64,000 nucleotides of DNA, taken from Marthasterias glacialis. Its lineage: Eukaryota; Echinodermata; Asteroidea; Forcipulatida; Asteriidae. Below the pieces are notes generated by a model. It saw nothing but the letters and a program-made list of their open reading frames with translations, ran no database searches and had not been told where the DNA came from. Position numbers and translations under genes: made by a program. Of this stretch, positions 12,201-19,327 are shown piece by piece. Each line of letters opens with the position of its first letter. Within the stretch, counting starts at the first letter, position 1. Location of the stretch: assembly GCA_911728455.2 (NCBI GenBank), contig OU452221.1, positions 7,079,047 to 7,143,046 on the forward strand. The letters run 5' to 3'.

Positions 12201-12396
12201 TAACCATAGATGGAATGCATCAAGTTTGAGGAAAACAAGTGGAATATATTCTAAATGTTTTATTTACATTTCTACGTGTTATAATTCTCCTTTCAGAATG
12301 TTGATGTACGCTGAGAACAATCACGGTCTGATGAAAGTTGATGCGGAGGCTGACTGCTTCATGAATATGTATAAATGGTTCACCTCATTTGCATAG
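171..12396 (+). CDS. APEH: Acylaminoacyl-peptidase (APEH), 3' part of gene
   Basis: Thirteen exons join in phase into 401 codons plus a TAG stop. They cover the last part of the beta-propeller and the whole alpha/beta-hydrolase domain of an S9C prolyl-oligopeptidase-family enzyme of about 730 residues. The family releases N-acylated amino acids from blocked peptides in the cytosol. The catalytic triad is visible: Ser in GGSHGG (codon 7374-7376), Asp in GEIDLRVP (10956-10958) and His in ENNHGL (12322-12324). The stretch [10 protein letters not shown] and the order HGGPHS - VNYRGS - GGSHGG - [11 protein letters not shown] follow vertebrate APEH closely. Exons: 171-228, 1881-1990, 2366-2506, 3143-3281, 4674-4757, 5563-5643, 6332-6420, 7308-7418, 7629-7677, 8544-8574, 9575-9680, 10920-11026, 12297-12396. 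The 5' exons lie outside the window. It converges on the PTPDC1-like gene. The match is from remembered family sequence, not a search. Confidence 0.95.
566..1436. repeat. TACTTGG/TACTTGA tandem array in APEH intron
   Basis: About 870 bp of degenerate 7-bp units (TACTTGG, TACTTGA, TATTTGT). It is interrupted at 684-748 by a unique block (CCTCAATAGACTTCC...GGAGGTGCCAGAAAAAA) that recurs at 1429-1494 right after the array. The array and its edge therefore duplicated together. Long open frames here (YLILGTW-like) come from the repeat and are not genes. Confidence 0.9.
1480..1780 (-). mobile_element. tRNA-headed SINE (family 1), degraded
   Basis: Reverse-strand copy of the SINE whose best copies are at 55889 and 22117. 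Visible parts are the CCAGGGCAAACCCCCTT block, the CATTACACAACACA block and a decayed tRNA-like head near 1720-1776. Part of the body is duplicated at 1485-1555. Confidence 0.7.
1881..1990 (+). CDS. APEH: APEH exon
   Basis: Acceptor TTTGTAG, donor AAG|GTGAGA, phases 1 to 0. Encodes [19 protein letters not shown] and then [12 protein letters not shown]. This corresponds to the FSGIYCSLLPLGCWSADSQ part of human APEH, a propeller blade. It lies just past a SINE and a long tandem array. Confidence 0.85.
2366..2506 (+). CDS. APEH: APEH exon
   Basis: Acceptor ATTACAG, donor CTG|GTGAGT, phase 0 at both ends. 47 codons starting [18 protein letters not shown], matching the QDLFAVDTQVGTVTSLT propeller strand of human APEH. 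Confidence 0.9.
3143..3281 (+). CDS. APEH: APEH exon
   Basis: Acceptor CAAAAAG, donor G|GTAAGA, phase 0 to 1. Encodes [19 protein letters not shown] onward, matching the propeller end (GKEQSVLWVSLEEAE in human). Confidence 0.88.
3369..3516. mobile_element. MITE family C (ATTTCACAAAG...CTTTGTGAAAT)
   Basis: A 148-bp element with inverted ends GGGCCGATTTCACAAAG and CTTTGTGAAATCGAGCCC and no coding capacity. Related copies lie at 20362-21075 (interrupted) and 62003-62153. Confidence 0.75.
3765..3975 (-). mobile_element. tRNA-headed SINE (family 3)
   Basis: On the minus strand: a tRNA-like head with box B GTTTGAATCCCACC, then CACAGGACTCGGGGAAAGTACTGAGTATACAGTGC-type body (given here only as the type), and the ACACATCGGTGTATGGG block. 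Copies at 25541 and 31823 align with it. A second tail fragment of the family follows at about 4020-4130. Confidence 0.7.
4343..4580. mobile_element. Foldback element with internal tandem repeat
   Basis: The inverted ends GTGACACCATGTA and TACATGGTGTCAC extend inward through ATGAGT/ACTCAT and GGTTCTG/CAGAACC. The core has about five units of AACTCTGGAGTTGTTAAACC (20-21 bp). The last two carry CGATGG in place of CTCTGG. Related ends appear near 6195, 10840 and 52755. Confidence 0.75.
4674..4757 (+). CDS. APEH: APEH exon
   Basis: Phases 1 to 1. Encodes [16 protein letters not shown] then PPLMVLPHG. This is the hinge from propeller to hydrolase domain; PHGGPHS is completed by the next exon. Confidence 0.93.
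5563..5643 (+). CDS. APEH: APEH exon
   Basis: Phases 1 to 1. Encodes [20 protein letters not shown] then LGFAVLL. HGGPHS forms the oxyanion-side loop of S9 peptidases. Confidence 0.93.
5866..6130. repeat. Imperfect tandem repeat, ~75 bp unit
   Basis: Three to four copies of a unit containing GGCAGTAGATAGACAGCAGG then ACAAGTTCT..CAGAACTAG. It shares AGCAAGACAAGTTCT with the foldback at 10631-10810, so it is probably a decayed, internally expanded copy of that family. Confidence 0.65.
6332..6420 (+). CDS. APEH: APEH exon
   Basis: Phase 1 to 0. Encodes [19 protein letters not shown] and [20 protein letters not shown] is a signature block of S9 peptidases. Confidence 0.95.
6500..6720 (-). mobile_element. 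tRNA-like sequence, probable SINE head
   Basis: The minus strand carries AGCTCAGTTGGCAGAGC (D-arm-like) and GGTTCAAATCCCC (box B) near 6555-6625. There is no good acceptor stem, so this is a SINE head or tRNA pseudogene. Confidence 0.55.
6771..7170 (-). mobile_element. Possible 3' end of a non-LTR element
   Basis: Starts with four units of AATTC (6771-6790), then AT-rich sequence with no genic signal. Read on the minus strand it looks like the 3' end of a retroelement with a (TTGAA)n tail. No reverse transcriptase is present, so the call is tentative. Confidence 0.35.
7308..7418 (+). CDS. APEH: APEH exon with catalytic serine
   Basis: Phase 0 at both ends, 37 codons. [19 protein letters not shown] carries the nucleophile elbow GxSxGG. 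The serine codon is TCA at 7374-7376. Confidence 0.97.
7492..7545 (+). mobile_element. Truncated SINE family 1 head
   Basis: CGTGGCCGAGTGGTTTAGTG then GGACTCAAGTTCTGG match the tRNA-like head of family 1. The rest is missing. Confidence 0.6.
7629..7677 (+). CDS. APEH: APEH exon
   Basis: Phase 0 to 1. Encodes [16 protein letters not shown], equal to YRACVARNPVINIA in human APEH. Confidence 0.95.
7808..7915 (+). mobile_element. tRNA-like SINE (family 2)
   Basis: A tRNA-like fold is visible: GGCTGGT pairs with ATCAGCC, the D-arm is GCTCAGTTGGTTAGAGC, and box B is GTTCGAGTCC. The anticodon loop lacks U33 and the T stem has a mismatch. The AATTTTCTTTGCTCACC tail recurs after a similar head at 24575-24670, which argues for a SINE rather than a working tRNA gene. 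Confidence 0.6.
8197..8425 (+). mobile_element. Probable retroelement 3' fragment
   Basis: Ends CTTGGTGTAAGGCGCTTGAT...CATTTATTATTACT, resembling the AAGGCGC/(ATT)n tails of tRNA-type SINEs and L2/CR1-like LINEs. It has no coding content. Confidence 0.4.
8544..8574 (+). CDS. APEH: APEH microexon (31 nt)
   Basis: Phase 1 to 2. Encodes [11 protein letters not shown], identical to the human APEH peptide. Donor G|GTAAGT. A SINE begins about 36 nt past the donor. Confidence 0.95.
8611..8935 (+). mobile_element. SINE family 1
   Basis: Starts GCGTGTCGTGGCCGAGTGG (box A of a Ser/Leu-type tRNA), has a long variable-arm-like segment with TGATCAGCAGAGTGTGGG, and box B GGTTCGAGACC. The shared body follows, with GTCCTTGAGCAAGACACTCA and AAGAGAAGGGG. 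Confidence 0.85.
9575..9680 (+). CDS. APEH: APEH exon
   Basis: Phase 2 to 0. Encodes [20 protein letters not shown] onward to [10 protein letters not shown]. Human equivalents are CVVEAGFPFSSDCLPD and DKSPIRYIPQ. Confidence 0.93.
9764..9935. mobile_element. Near-perfect foldback (hairpin) element
   Basis: A 172-bp palindrome. AACAAATATTGACTGCTTT pairs with AAAGCAGTCAATATTTGTT, GGCGTAGTAAAAC with GTTTTACTACGCC, and GGTGATCCCCGGAGC with GCTCCGGGGATCACC. The loop region AAGGCGGAGCCGAGGG is shared with the palindrome at 20865. Confidence 0.9.
10098..10270. mobile_element. TA-flanked MITE (ACCTTATGCA...TGCATAAGGT)
   Basis: Inverted ends TAAACCTTATGCACATGACGTCA-type and TGACGTCGATGCATAAGGTCTA (ends differ by few bases). 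It belongs with the TAGACC/GGTCTA group and is related to the ends of the 841-bp element at 41593. Confidence 0.65.
10385..10545. mobile_element. MITE family B (CTTAGCA-rich)
   Basis: Decayed copy with TCAATTTCACAGCTG...TGCTTAGCAAATT and ATGCTAAGCACATTTTG. It is the same family as the better copies at 38229, 48515 and 34647. Confidence 0.5.
10631..10810. mobile_element. Foldback element
   Basis: A 180-bp palindrome: ATTGTTCTTGTGAGAACTTG pairs with CAAGTTCTCGCAAGAGCAAT, and GTCTTGCTA..ATTCTACAACTGCGGAGT with ACTCCGCGGTAGTAGAAT. The centre is TTCTTTTCAGAACTAAG. Confidence 0.8.
10920..11026 (+). CDS. APEH: APEH exon with catalytic aspartate
   Basis: Phase 0 to 2. [20 protein letters not shown] then [12 protein letters not shown]. 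The triad Asp is GAT at 10956-10958. Confidence 0.96.
11820..12120. mobile_element. MITE family B, decayed
   Basis: Begins GGGCCCAATCTCATAATGCTG and contains several TGCTTA/TAAGCA motifs, like the other family B copies. The right end is unclear. Confidence 0.45.
12297..12396 (+). CDS. APEH: APEH terminal exon with catalytic histidine
   Basis: Phase 2 to the TAG stop at 12394-12396. [20 protein letters not shown] then [11 protein letters not shown]. The triad His is CAC at 12322-12324. No convincing polyadenylation signal lies within 250 nt. An AATAAA at 13488-13493 is possible but sits among repeats. Confidence 0.95.
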
Positions 12397-12682
12397 CGGC
12401 TCCTTAACTCAGAAAGCTATATATGCAAGAATGGGGTACAGTGCTTTAGATGAAGGCCTTTTACATCAGATATTTAAATGTTTAAGTGTGAATTGGTGAT
12501 GATGACAGCCTGTATGTATTCACATCTTACTTTTGGAATTGTGGTTGTGGGGTGGATTGGCACTCTGTGACAACGATGGTGATTTGAAAATTCTTGGTTT
12601 TTGGTTTTTTTTTTTTTGTAAGTATGTTTTTGTAATGCAACAGATAGAAAAGTGATAGAAAAGATCATTACTATTTCATAAG

Positions 12683-13195
12683 GGCGTGTCGTGGCTGAGC
12701 GGTCAAGCGCACAGGACTCAAGCTCTGGTGTTTCTGATCAGCAGAGTGTGGGTTCGAGTCCCGGCTGTGACATTTGTGTCCTTAAGCAAGATACTTAACC
12801 ATTATTGCTTCGTCCTTCGGATGGGATGTAAAGCCGTTGGTCCCGTGTGTTGTGTAATGCAAGGTGCTATACTGTCCCCTTGCATGCATTTCACAATCAG
12901 CGACTGTGCCAAGCCCACCATTTTGGGAGTCAATGGGTGTATGTGTAAACACCGCGTCGCCTAAAATTCGCACTACACTGTATATCACACAGTGACATTA
13001 ACTCACAAAATGGCGCAACCACAATTATTGTGATGATGACGTCAGGTGAATTGGGTCAATAAATGAATCTCATAATTCAAACATAGCTCTGCTCATGAAA
13101 ATACATGTCATGAAAATAATGAGCGCTTTGAGATGCTGGTTGGGTGTGGTAAAGTGTTCTATAAGAACTGCGTATATTGAGCAATTTGTACAGAA
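12683..13195 (+). mobile_element. SINE family 1 with internal insertion
   Basis: The tRNA-like head GCGTGTCGTGGCTGAGCGG and body run normally to about 12868. The sequence then changes to a segment found in no other copy here (about 12870-13045). The SINE 3' part resumes with AATCTCATAATTCAAACATA and GAGCGCTTTGAG. Confidence 0.7.
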
Positions 13196-13479
13196 CAATC
13201 AACTCACTTGTAAGACATTACACCGCTAATAATGGTACGGGGAGATTTTTGCAGTGTAGTATGGAAACAAAGTGCCTTAAAACTGAAATTGAAGCAGATA
13301 CTAATAAATTAACAATTTAAGAGGCTAGTGTATGTATGTTTATTTGGTGCAGTTTTTTGCTACAGGTACATATAAACTTGTTCCAGACACAGATGAGCGA
13401 TATAGGGTGTTCCAAACATTCAAATCATGCATGTTGATACTTTGTGGTTTGTCAGTGTTTTCATGTCAAATATTGGTAA

Positions 13480-13765
13480 CTGTCTCAAATAAAATTGATG
13501 AACTTCAATCATACTAGTACCAATCCTCCAGAGAAATATTTCCATTTGAATTACTGTCAAATTTGAGGAAATAACATTTGAAGATCCCCTACAAATCACC
13601 GTCACTTGTTTCGGTTACCAAAATCGAAATAAGTCTAACAGGAATGTGCACAAAATCGGGACAAAGCAAGGGTTTTTTCACCCTGTTGTTTTCACTTAAT
13701 GTGAAATTTTCACGGGCTGGTTGAATGGTGTGTTTATTGGAAGCCAGAGGTTGGGAATTGTTTCA
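13480..13765. repeat. Interspersed repeat family H
   Basis: Contains ACCAATCCTCCAGAGAAATAT, GAATGTGCACAAAATC and GGCTGGTTGAATGG-type blocks. They recur (some inverted) at 9405-9530, 24960-25200 and 31690-32230. No coding potential; ends not defined. Confidence 0.6.
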
Positions 13766-13839
13766 CTCTTCCAGAAGCCAATGTTGTAATAGGCCTATAC
13801 CTTCAAGTCAAGTCAAGTTGGTTACCATTTGGCTGTTTG

Positions 13840-14395
13840 TGGTGTGTCGTGGCCGAGCGGTCTAACGCACCAGGCTCAAGCTCTGTCAGGCCTGAATGCT
13901 TCGTTCTTGAAAGGGAAAGGGCACCAAGGCATTTTCTCCTAGGTAAAGGCAACCTCTATGAGGAAATTGTCAATTTGTTCTGGAACATTTCAAGGGCACC
14001 AAGGCAATGACCAAGGGCATCTGCCGCTGTGACATATCAGGCCTACTCTGATGTTTCTGATCTGTAGAGTGTGGGTTGGAGTATCGGTCTGGACACTTGT
14101 GTCCTTAAGCTCCATAACCATTATTGCTTCGTCCTTTGGATTGTGTAATGTTCGTAAAAGATACCAGTACACTTATATCGTTAAGAGAAGGGGTTCACCC
14201 TGGTGTTTTTTGGTATAGTTGCCTGCAGATTGCGCCACAGCTCCTTGTAAGCCGATACATGGTGCTATGTAAAGGAACAGGTTTTATAATTCAAACATAA
14301 CTATATACACATACCTGTAGAACAAAGTAACGAGCGCTTAGAAAAAATGCATTTGAAGCGCTACATAAATGTTGATTTAATATTATTTATACAGC
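13840..14395 (+). mobile_element. SINE family 1 interrupted by a MITE
   Basis: Head GTGTCGTGGCCGAGCGGTC up to CAAGCTCTG at 13885. The SINE resumes at about 14047 with TCTGATGTTTCTGATC and runs to a decayed AT-rich tail. The break holds the element at 13886-14046. Confidence 0.8.
13886..14046. mobile_element. MITE family A nested in a SINE
   Basis: Ends TCAGGCCTGAATGCTTCG and ATATCAGGCCTAC. The interior has CACCAAGGCATTTTCTCC and TGAGGAAATTGTCAATTTG. Same family as 23611-23789, 34501-34980 and 48097-48262. Confidence 0.75.
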
Positions 14396-15470
14396 AACAG
14401 GGTTAAATGTCAGAATTTGTGACTTAGACATTGGAAAGCATGAAAACTATTAATGACCTTGTTTTGCCTTTGCCTGAATTGTGTGATGAATAGATCAGTA
14501 ACATTGGATGCGTAATTTGGATATTCATCACATGCCTGTAATACACACCAATAGAAAAAATGGCGTCAGGATCAACTGGTAGAAGCCAGATTTGTAGATG
14601 ATTTTAGTGAATTCAGCCAGTATGAGCAACTTCCGACCCAAAGTAACGTCCCATCTCTGCTACCGATAATCTGTGGAATTATATTTCAAATTTTGGGTTT
14701 TCGTAGACAAAATGAATGCCAAAATAATGTGTTTATGCGGAAAAGTTTAACAAGCAGTACATGAAAATTGCATGGTGTCAAACAGCCATTGACTTCAACC
14801 GTCTGTTACGTATTGCATAAATGTTTCGGGAGAAGTTGACAGCCAAAGGAATACTGAGGTTTGTGGCAGCTCCTTCTCGTGTGGTGATGATCGCCATGTA
14901 ATGGTCTAACAAAGTGTTGACCTGCAATCTGCAATCGCTAAATGCTGTAGTATAAAAACTTAAATGCCAGCTGCTTGAAGCTGTTATATCTTCAAAGAGT
15001 TCAGGGGAAATGTTAACTACGTTCAGAAAATGCTGCAACTGACTCAAATAATTCATAATACTCTTTATTCATATCCTTCACTTTCATAAATCTTACTAGC
15101 TTTTTCGTCAACACTTATTTTACAGGAAATATACACACCCAGACAATAGGAAAATATAAATAACTTTGATACCGATAAATATACAGTTATTACCATTGTG
15201 TACAATTTTTTTAAGTACTCAAAATTGCCCCTTTGTCGGTATTAAAAAATAAAGGTATTTTGAAATAGTATAATCGTATTTCTTTTTATTTCTGGTTGTG
15301 AAACCATGGAACCTTCAAACGTGCTTTGCACTGTGACCCGTAGGTCTGAAGATACATTACCTGTGTAGAGAAGACGTTAAAGAAATGCTCAGTTTTAGTT
15401 GAGGATTAAAACCCCTAATGGAGATGATCCACGGAATCGGGCGTAAATTTCAGATTCCAACTGGCCTCTC

Positions 15471-15655
15471 GTCAATGAGTGAGCTCAGTGGTAAAGACAT
15501 CTGCTCTACAATGCAGAGGGTTGCTGGTTCGAATCCCACCCAAGCAGCATGTGGATTTGTCTTTCCACAGGACTTGGAAAGCACTGAACATACAGATTTT
15601 ATGGTACAACGGTTGAAGTAAGCCACAGACTGTTTCAGTGTCCTCGATGCAATAA
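15471..15655 (+). mobile_element. SINE family 3-like with tRNA head
   Basis: GAGCTCAGTGGTAAAGACATC then GGTTGCTGGTTCGAATCCC give box A and B-like motifs. These are followed by TTTCCACAGGACTTGGAAAG and a diverged version of the family 3 body ending CCTCGATGCAATAA. Confidence 0.65.
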
Positions 15656-16218
15656 CTGTATCAGTTACAACGACACAGACAATAAAAGCAATTATTTCCC
15701 ATATTGCATTTACGTCTTTCCAAGATGTCAACCTTCTCTCCCACAACAAATTTTTACCCCACCACACGCCCTCTTTTCTAATTTTAATTTGACACAAGTT
15801 AGGAATAACCCTATTTCAGTGCTGCTACTCTAGTGTGGAAAAAAATTAAGTCCGATTTGAAAAGTGTAAAAATAAATAAATAGTTCCCCCTTTACAGTGT
15901 TAAGTAAAGAGGTGAGAAAGCTAAAAGTCTAGAACAAATTCATAACACACAATATTTTCACAATTTATTCTTATGAACCAAGTGCACTTGGTCCTTAATC
16001 AATCGTAAAAATGAATTATAAAATGTGGCGAATGTTAGGGACAACATTGCCTTGTTTTCTTTTTTTACTATTTCAATTGAGCAACAAAGTTGCCTGATTC
16101 TTTTATGAACCGTCATTTGCGACACTCCATGCCACAACCAGGCACTTCTAGTCAAACTTATCACTGGGTCTATTTGCTCATCAAACAGATGGGAATAACA
16201 GCTTTCAAATAACATCTG

Positions 16219-16586
16219 ATAGCCCCAGCTCAACATTGGTAAACTGACTGTAAATGCTTCCATTCTTTGCAAGAATCAAGATATTTGTAATAAAACCAAC
16301 CAGTGAAAATGTCAGGTCATTTTGTTGTTCCATTTGCAAGAAAACGGTAAAAATGCACTCGGCATTTTTGTACGCATTCCATATATATGTACAGAGTTTT
16401 CATCTAACTGAGACAAAAACTATTTTTGAATCTTATTTCATGTATTGTTAAAAAAAGATAACACTTCAGGCAGAAATTTTTCAAGGAAAGTTTTCTACCA
16501 TCATGATCTTTATACTATGTAAGGTATATGTAAATCTGTGAACATTTATGTTTTTCTTTTTACCAATGTTGAGCCAGGGCTTTAAG
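16219..16586. mobile_element. MITE family F, copy 1
   Basis: Inverted ends CCAGCTCAACATTGGTAAA and TTTACCAATGTTGAGCCAGG bound about 365 bp. The interior (AAATGCTTCCATTCTTTGCA, GAAAGTTTTCTACCATCAT) is repeated in the second copy 1.2 kb away. Confidence 0.8.
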
Positions 16587-16759
16587 TATTTCTCAACATA
16601 TAGAATTTTTCCGACATCACATCATATTGGTTATCAATGCTGATGTTTCGGTTGTCTTCGCTTTTTAATGCCATTTCATTATTTCCAAAAAGAACCTGCT
16701 TTTAACTTTAGCAGAGGTTTGCGTATTATTTCAGCACACCTGTCGCACTACACCTTCCT

Positions 16760-16868
16760 GGGGTGGATTTCACAAAACTAGTCCTAACTTATGACTAGTC
16801 CTAAGTTATGACTAGTCCTATAAGTTAGGACTAGTTACCTGTCCTAGCTCTTTGTGAAATCCACACCT
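16760..16868. mobile_element. MITE family D (ACTAGTCCTAA)
   Basis: GGTGGATTTCACAAAACTAG and the end CTTTGTGAAATCCACACC are inverted, with ACTAGTCCTAA / TTAGGACTAGT inside. A sister copy lies at 27181-27280. Confidence 0.8.
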
Positions 16869-17194
16869 GGTCAAGTTTCCACAATTCTGCCATGGTCTGA
16901 TTTCATAAAGCTGTTTAATAAATACATTTCCTGACTTCGGCCATTTGCTATCAAGCAAAGTGAACACTCTGGCTGGTTCCCTGCTAATTTTTGCTGAAGC
17001 AAGCACTTTGTTTTAGCAAACAATTTGACGCAACTTGTCAAACCGTTTTTGTCAAATGTGTGTGTGATGCATAGGCTGTCTGGAAAATAGATTAACCTTT
17101 GAAACATAATCAAAATACAAAAATAATACAGGGCCAAAATGTATGGTAGCTCTGAGTGCAGCATTAAAAAGAGTCTAGGGAATTAAATTAATCC

Positions 17195-17330
17195 AATGGG
17201 AGACTTTTGAGGACACTAGGTGGCAGCAGACTTACCAGGTCTATCCATTATTCTTTAAAATGTGCACTACCTAAAAGTGTCAATTTACCTGGCAAGTCTG
17301 CTGCCACCTATCGTTCCAAAGTCTCCCATT
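17195..17330. mobile_element. Foldback element
   Basis: AATGGGAGACTTTTG at the left pairs with CAAAGTCTCCCATT at the right, and TAGGTGGCAGCAGACTT with AAGTCTGCTGCCACCTA. A degraded relative is at 56624-56830. Confidence 0.8.
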
Positions 17331-17793
17331 CCTTGCCTATAAATGTTAAGGAATAAACAATTTAAGTTCTCTAGACATTTACCATTAGAACCCTTGCATG
17401 AGGCCCAATGCTGCTGGTATGCTGAGGTCATGCCAACCTTTTTTTATCTGCACCAAGAGCAGCTACGTCCAGTGATCTGCCTCCTTTTGCCTCGGTGAAA
17501 TCTAAGCACACTTTATAAGGCGAATATTTCAAAGCCTTGTTTTCATGCATTTGACATGCCTGTATCTTCATGAAAACTATGAGGATAGGCATAGCGTAAC
17601 TTCAGCCTTCCAGCACTGATGCAAACATTGCAACTAAAATTAATGTCGCACACCTGAAGTTTAATTCAAGTTTTAAACTTAATTTCTGAAAGAGCAGACA
17701 AGTGGTCCTTACTGTTTCAAGAGCAACAAGTTTGAGTCAATTTTAGAAGGAAGTTTACAGTGGGGCACCAAAAACAAAAAAGGGGGGGGGGGG

Positions 17794-18113
17794 CTAAAGC
17801 CCCGGCTCAACATTGATAAACTCACTACAAATGCTTCCATTCTTTGCACAAATCAAGATGTTTGTAATGAAACCAACCTGTGAAAATGTCGGCTCATTTC
17901 GTTGTTTCAGTCGCGAGAAATTCAGCATTTTTACATACATTCTACTAATTTTGGATCTTATTTCATTTATTATTTAACAACGATAACACATTAGGCAGAA
18001 ATATTTCAAGGGAAGTTTTCTACCATCATTATCTTCATACCATGTAAGGTACATGTAAATCTGTGAACATTTATGTTTTTTTCTTCTTACCAATGTTGAG
18101 CTGGTGCTTTAAG
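17794..18113. mobile_element. MITE family F, copy 2
   Basis: Same inverted ends and interior as the copy at 16219, about 85% alike by eye and in the same orientation. It follows a 12-base poly-G run. Confidence 0.8.
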
Positions 18114-18691
18114 ACCAATCTATTTTAGGTCAATTTCATACTGTCCTCCATCACTGTTTTTTGGGGCCATTACATGAACTAGGACGCATTTGCACATGCA
18201 TACTAGTAGCAAGCTCGGCCTTTTGCACAGCTGCGTCAACATTGGTTGGAGATGCCTAGGCTTTGCGTCCCGGTATATGCGGAAAACGATGGAACAGGTT
18301 ATCGGCAATAATAATAACCAATTTTTGACTCATCTAAAGAGAAAATTATCTTTTCAAATTCCAAGCAATAGCACTCCGCACTAATGACGTCTAAACAACC
18401 GAATGTCAGACAAACTTTCCATCACACGTGTGTACACTCACGCAATCACTGCATCGGCGCACCGGGACTGCAGTGGTAGAGTACAAGTGCGAACAAAACA
18501 CAGACACAAGTACACGCCCGTATAGGTCAGTGAAATTCGACACCGTCTGATATGCTGGTACTTGTTTCTATTTTTAGCATTAGTGCGGAACGCTATTATC
18601 TACCAATGAAAAAACTTCTTCATGTGTTTCACACAGAGTACACCCTCCCTTGGTTTCGATTAAAAAAAGTGCACCTCGCCAAAACTTGGCA

Positions 18692-19327
18692 TCAGAAGAT
18701 CGGAGGTAAAGTCTTCTTCCTCGGCAACGGGGCTGGCTCATCGTCGCTCCCCTCTGCCTTGGCGATCAAAGGCTTCTGAATTGCTTTCAGTTTTCTCCTC
18801 TGTAAGCTGTCTTTGGGGAGAACCAGGGAGGACGGATCTGAGATACGACTCTCTCCAGATTCATGACCAGGATGACTACCTCTTGGCAGGTCTCTGGGGC
18901 TCCCTTCACAGCCCTCATCTGGAACTGAGGAACCCGTCTTGATTTTGTTGAGCGTGACTCTCTTATCTCTGGGGGCTTTCTTGTGAGTTTCCTTAACGGG
19001 TGAGTTTTGGGCCCGATTGTTGCCCACTGAGTACACACTTGAGTCTTGGGAGCACATAGAGAGTGTATCATCCGCATTGGATGATCTCAAATGAGTTACA
19101 TACATCTTCAACATCACCAGGAGATTGTAGAGGGACATATCGCCTTCACCGTCGTCGCCTCGCTGTACAGTGGAATGGTCCTCATCCAAGAGATGCACCG
19201 TCGGAAGGTGTGTTGCAGCTTTGATGATCCGAACCAGGATGGACTGTTCCATTCGTTGGAGGTGGGGCTGGCACAAGGGAAGTTTGGACACCGTCTTCAG
19301 AATACAGTCCAGCGTGTGTTTCACGCC
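18692..19327 (-). CDS. PTPDC1: PTPDC1 terminal exon
   Basis: Phase 0 to stop, 211 codons. It begins GVKHTLDCILKTVSKLPLCQ (matching QHQTILCVLHCIVNLQTIP) and includes MSLYNLLVMLKMYVTHLR. The basic, Ser-rich tail ends LPRKKTLPPIF and is longer than in human. Confidence 0.92.
   Translation of the reverse strand, partial: GVKHTLDCILKTVSKLPLCQPHLQRMEQSILVRIIKAATHLPTVHLLDEDHSTVQRGDDGEGDMSLYNLLVMLKMYVTHLRSSNADDTLSMCSQDSSVYSVGNNRAQNSPVKETHKKAPRDKRVTLNKIKTGSSVPDEGCEGSPRDLPRGSHPGHESGESRISDPSSLVLPKDSLQRRKLKAIQKPLIAKAEGSDDEPAPLPRKKTLPPIF

Larger units (their letters stand above)
12397..18691. other. Convergent intergenic region, repeats only
   Basis: Between the APEH stop and the PTPDC1-like stop. It holds both 3' UTRs (ends not resolved), SINEs at 12683, 13840 and 15471, and several MITEs. 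Open frames up to about 104 codons occur at 14778-15056 and 15958-16272 on the minus strand. None resembles a known protein. Confidence 0.6.

Noticed and set aside
14778-15056. 92-codon minus-strand open frame
   Set aside because: No recognisable domain, no splice partners and AT-rich. Kept only as an unresolved frame.
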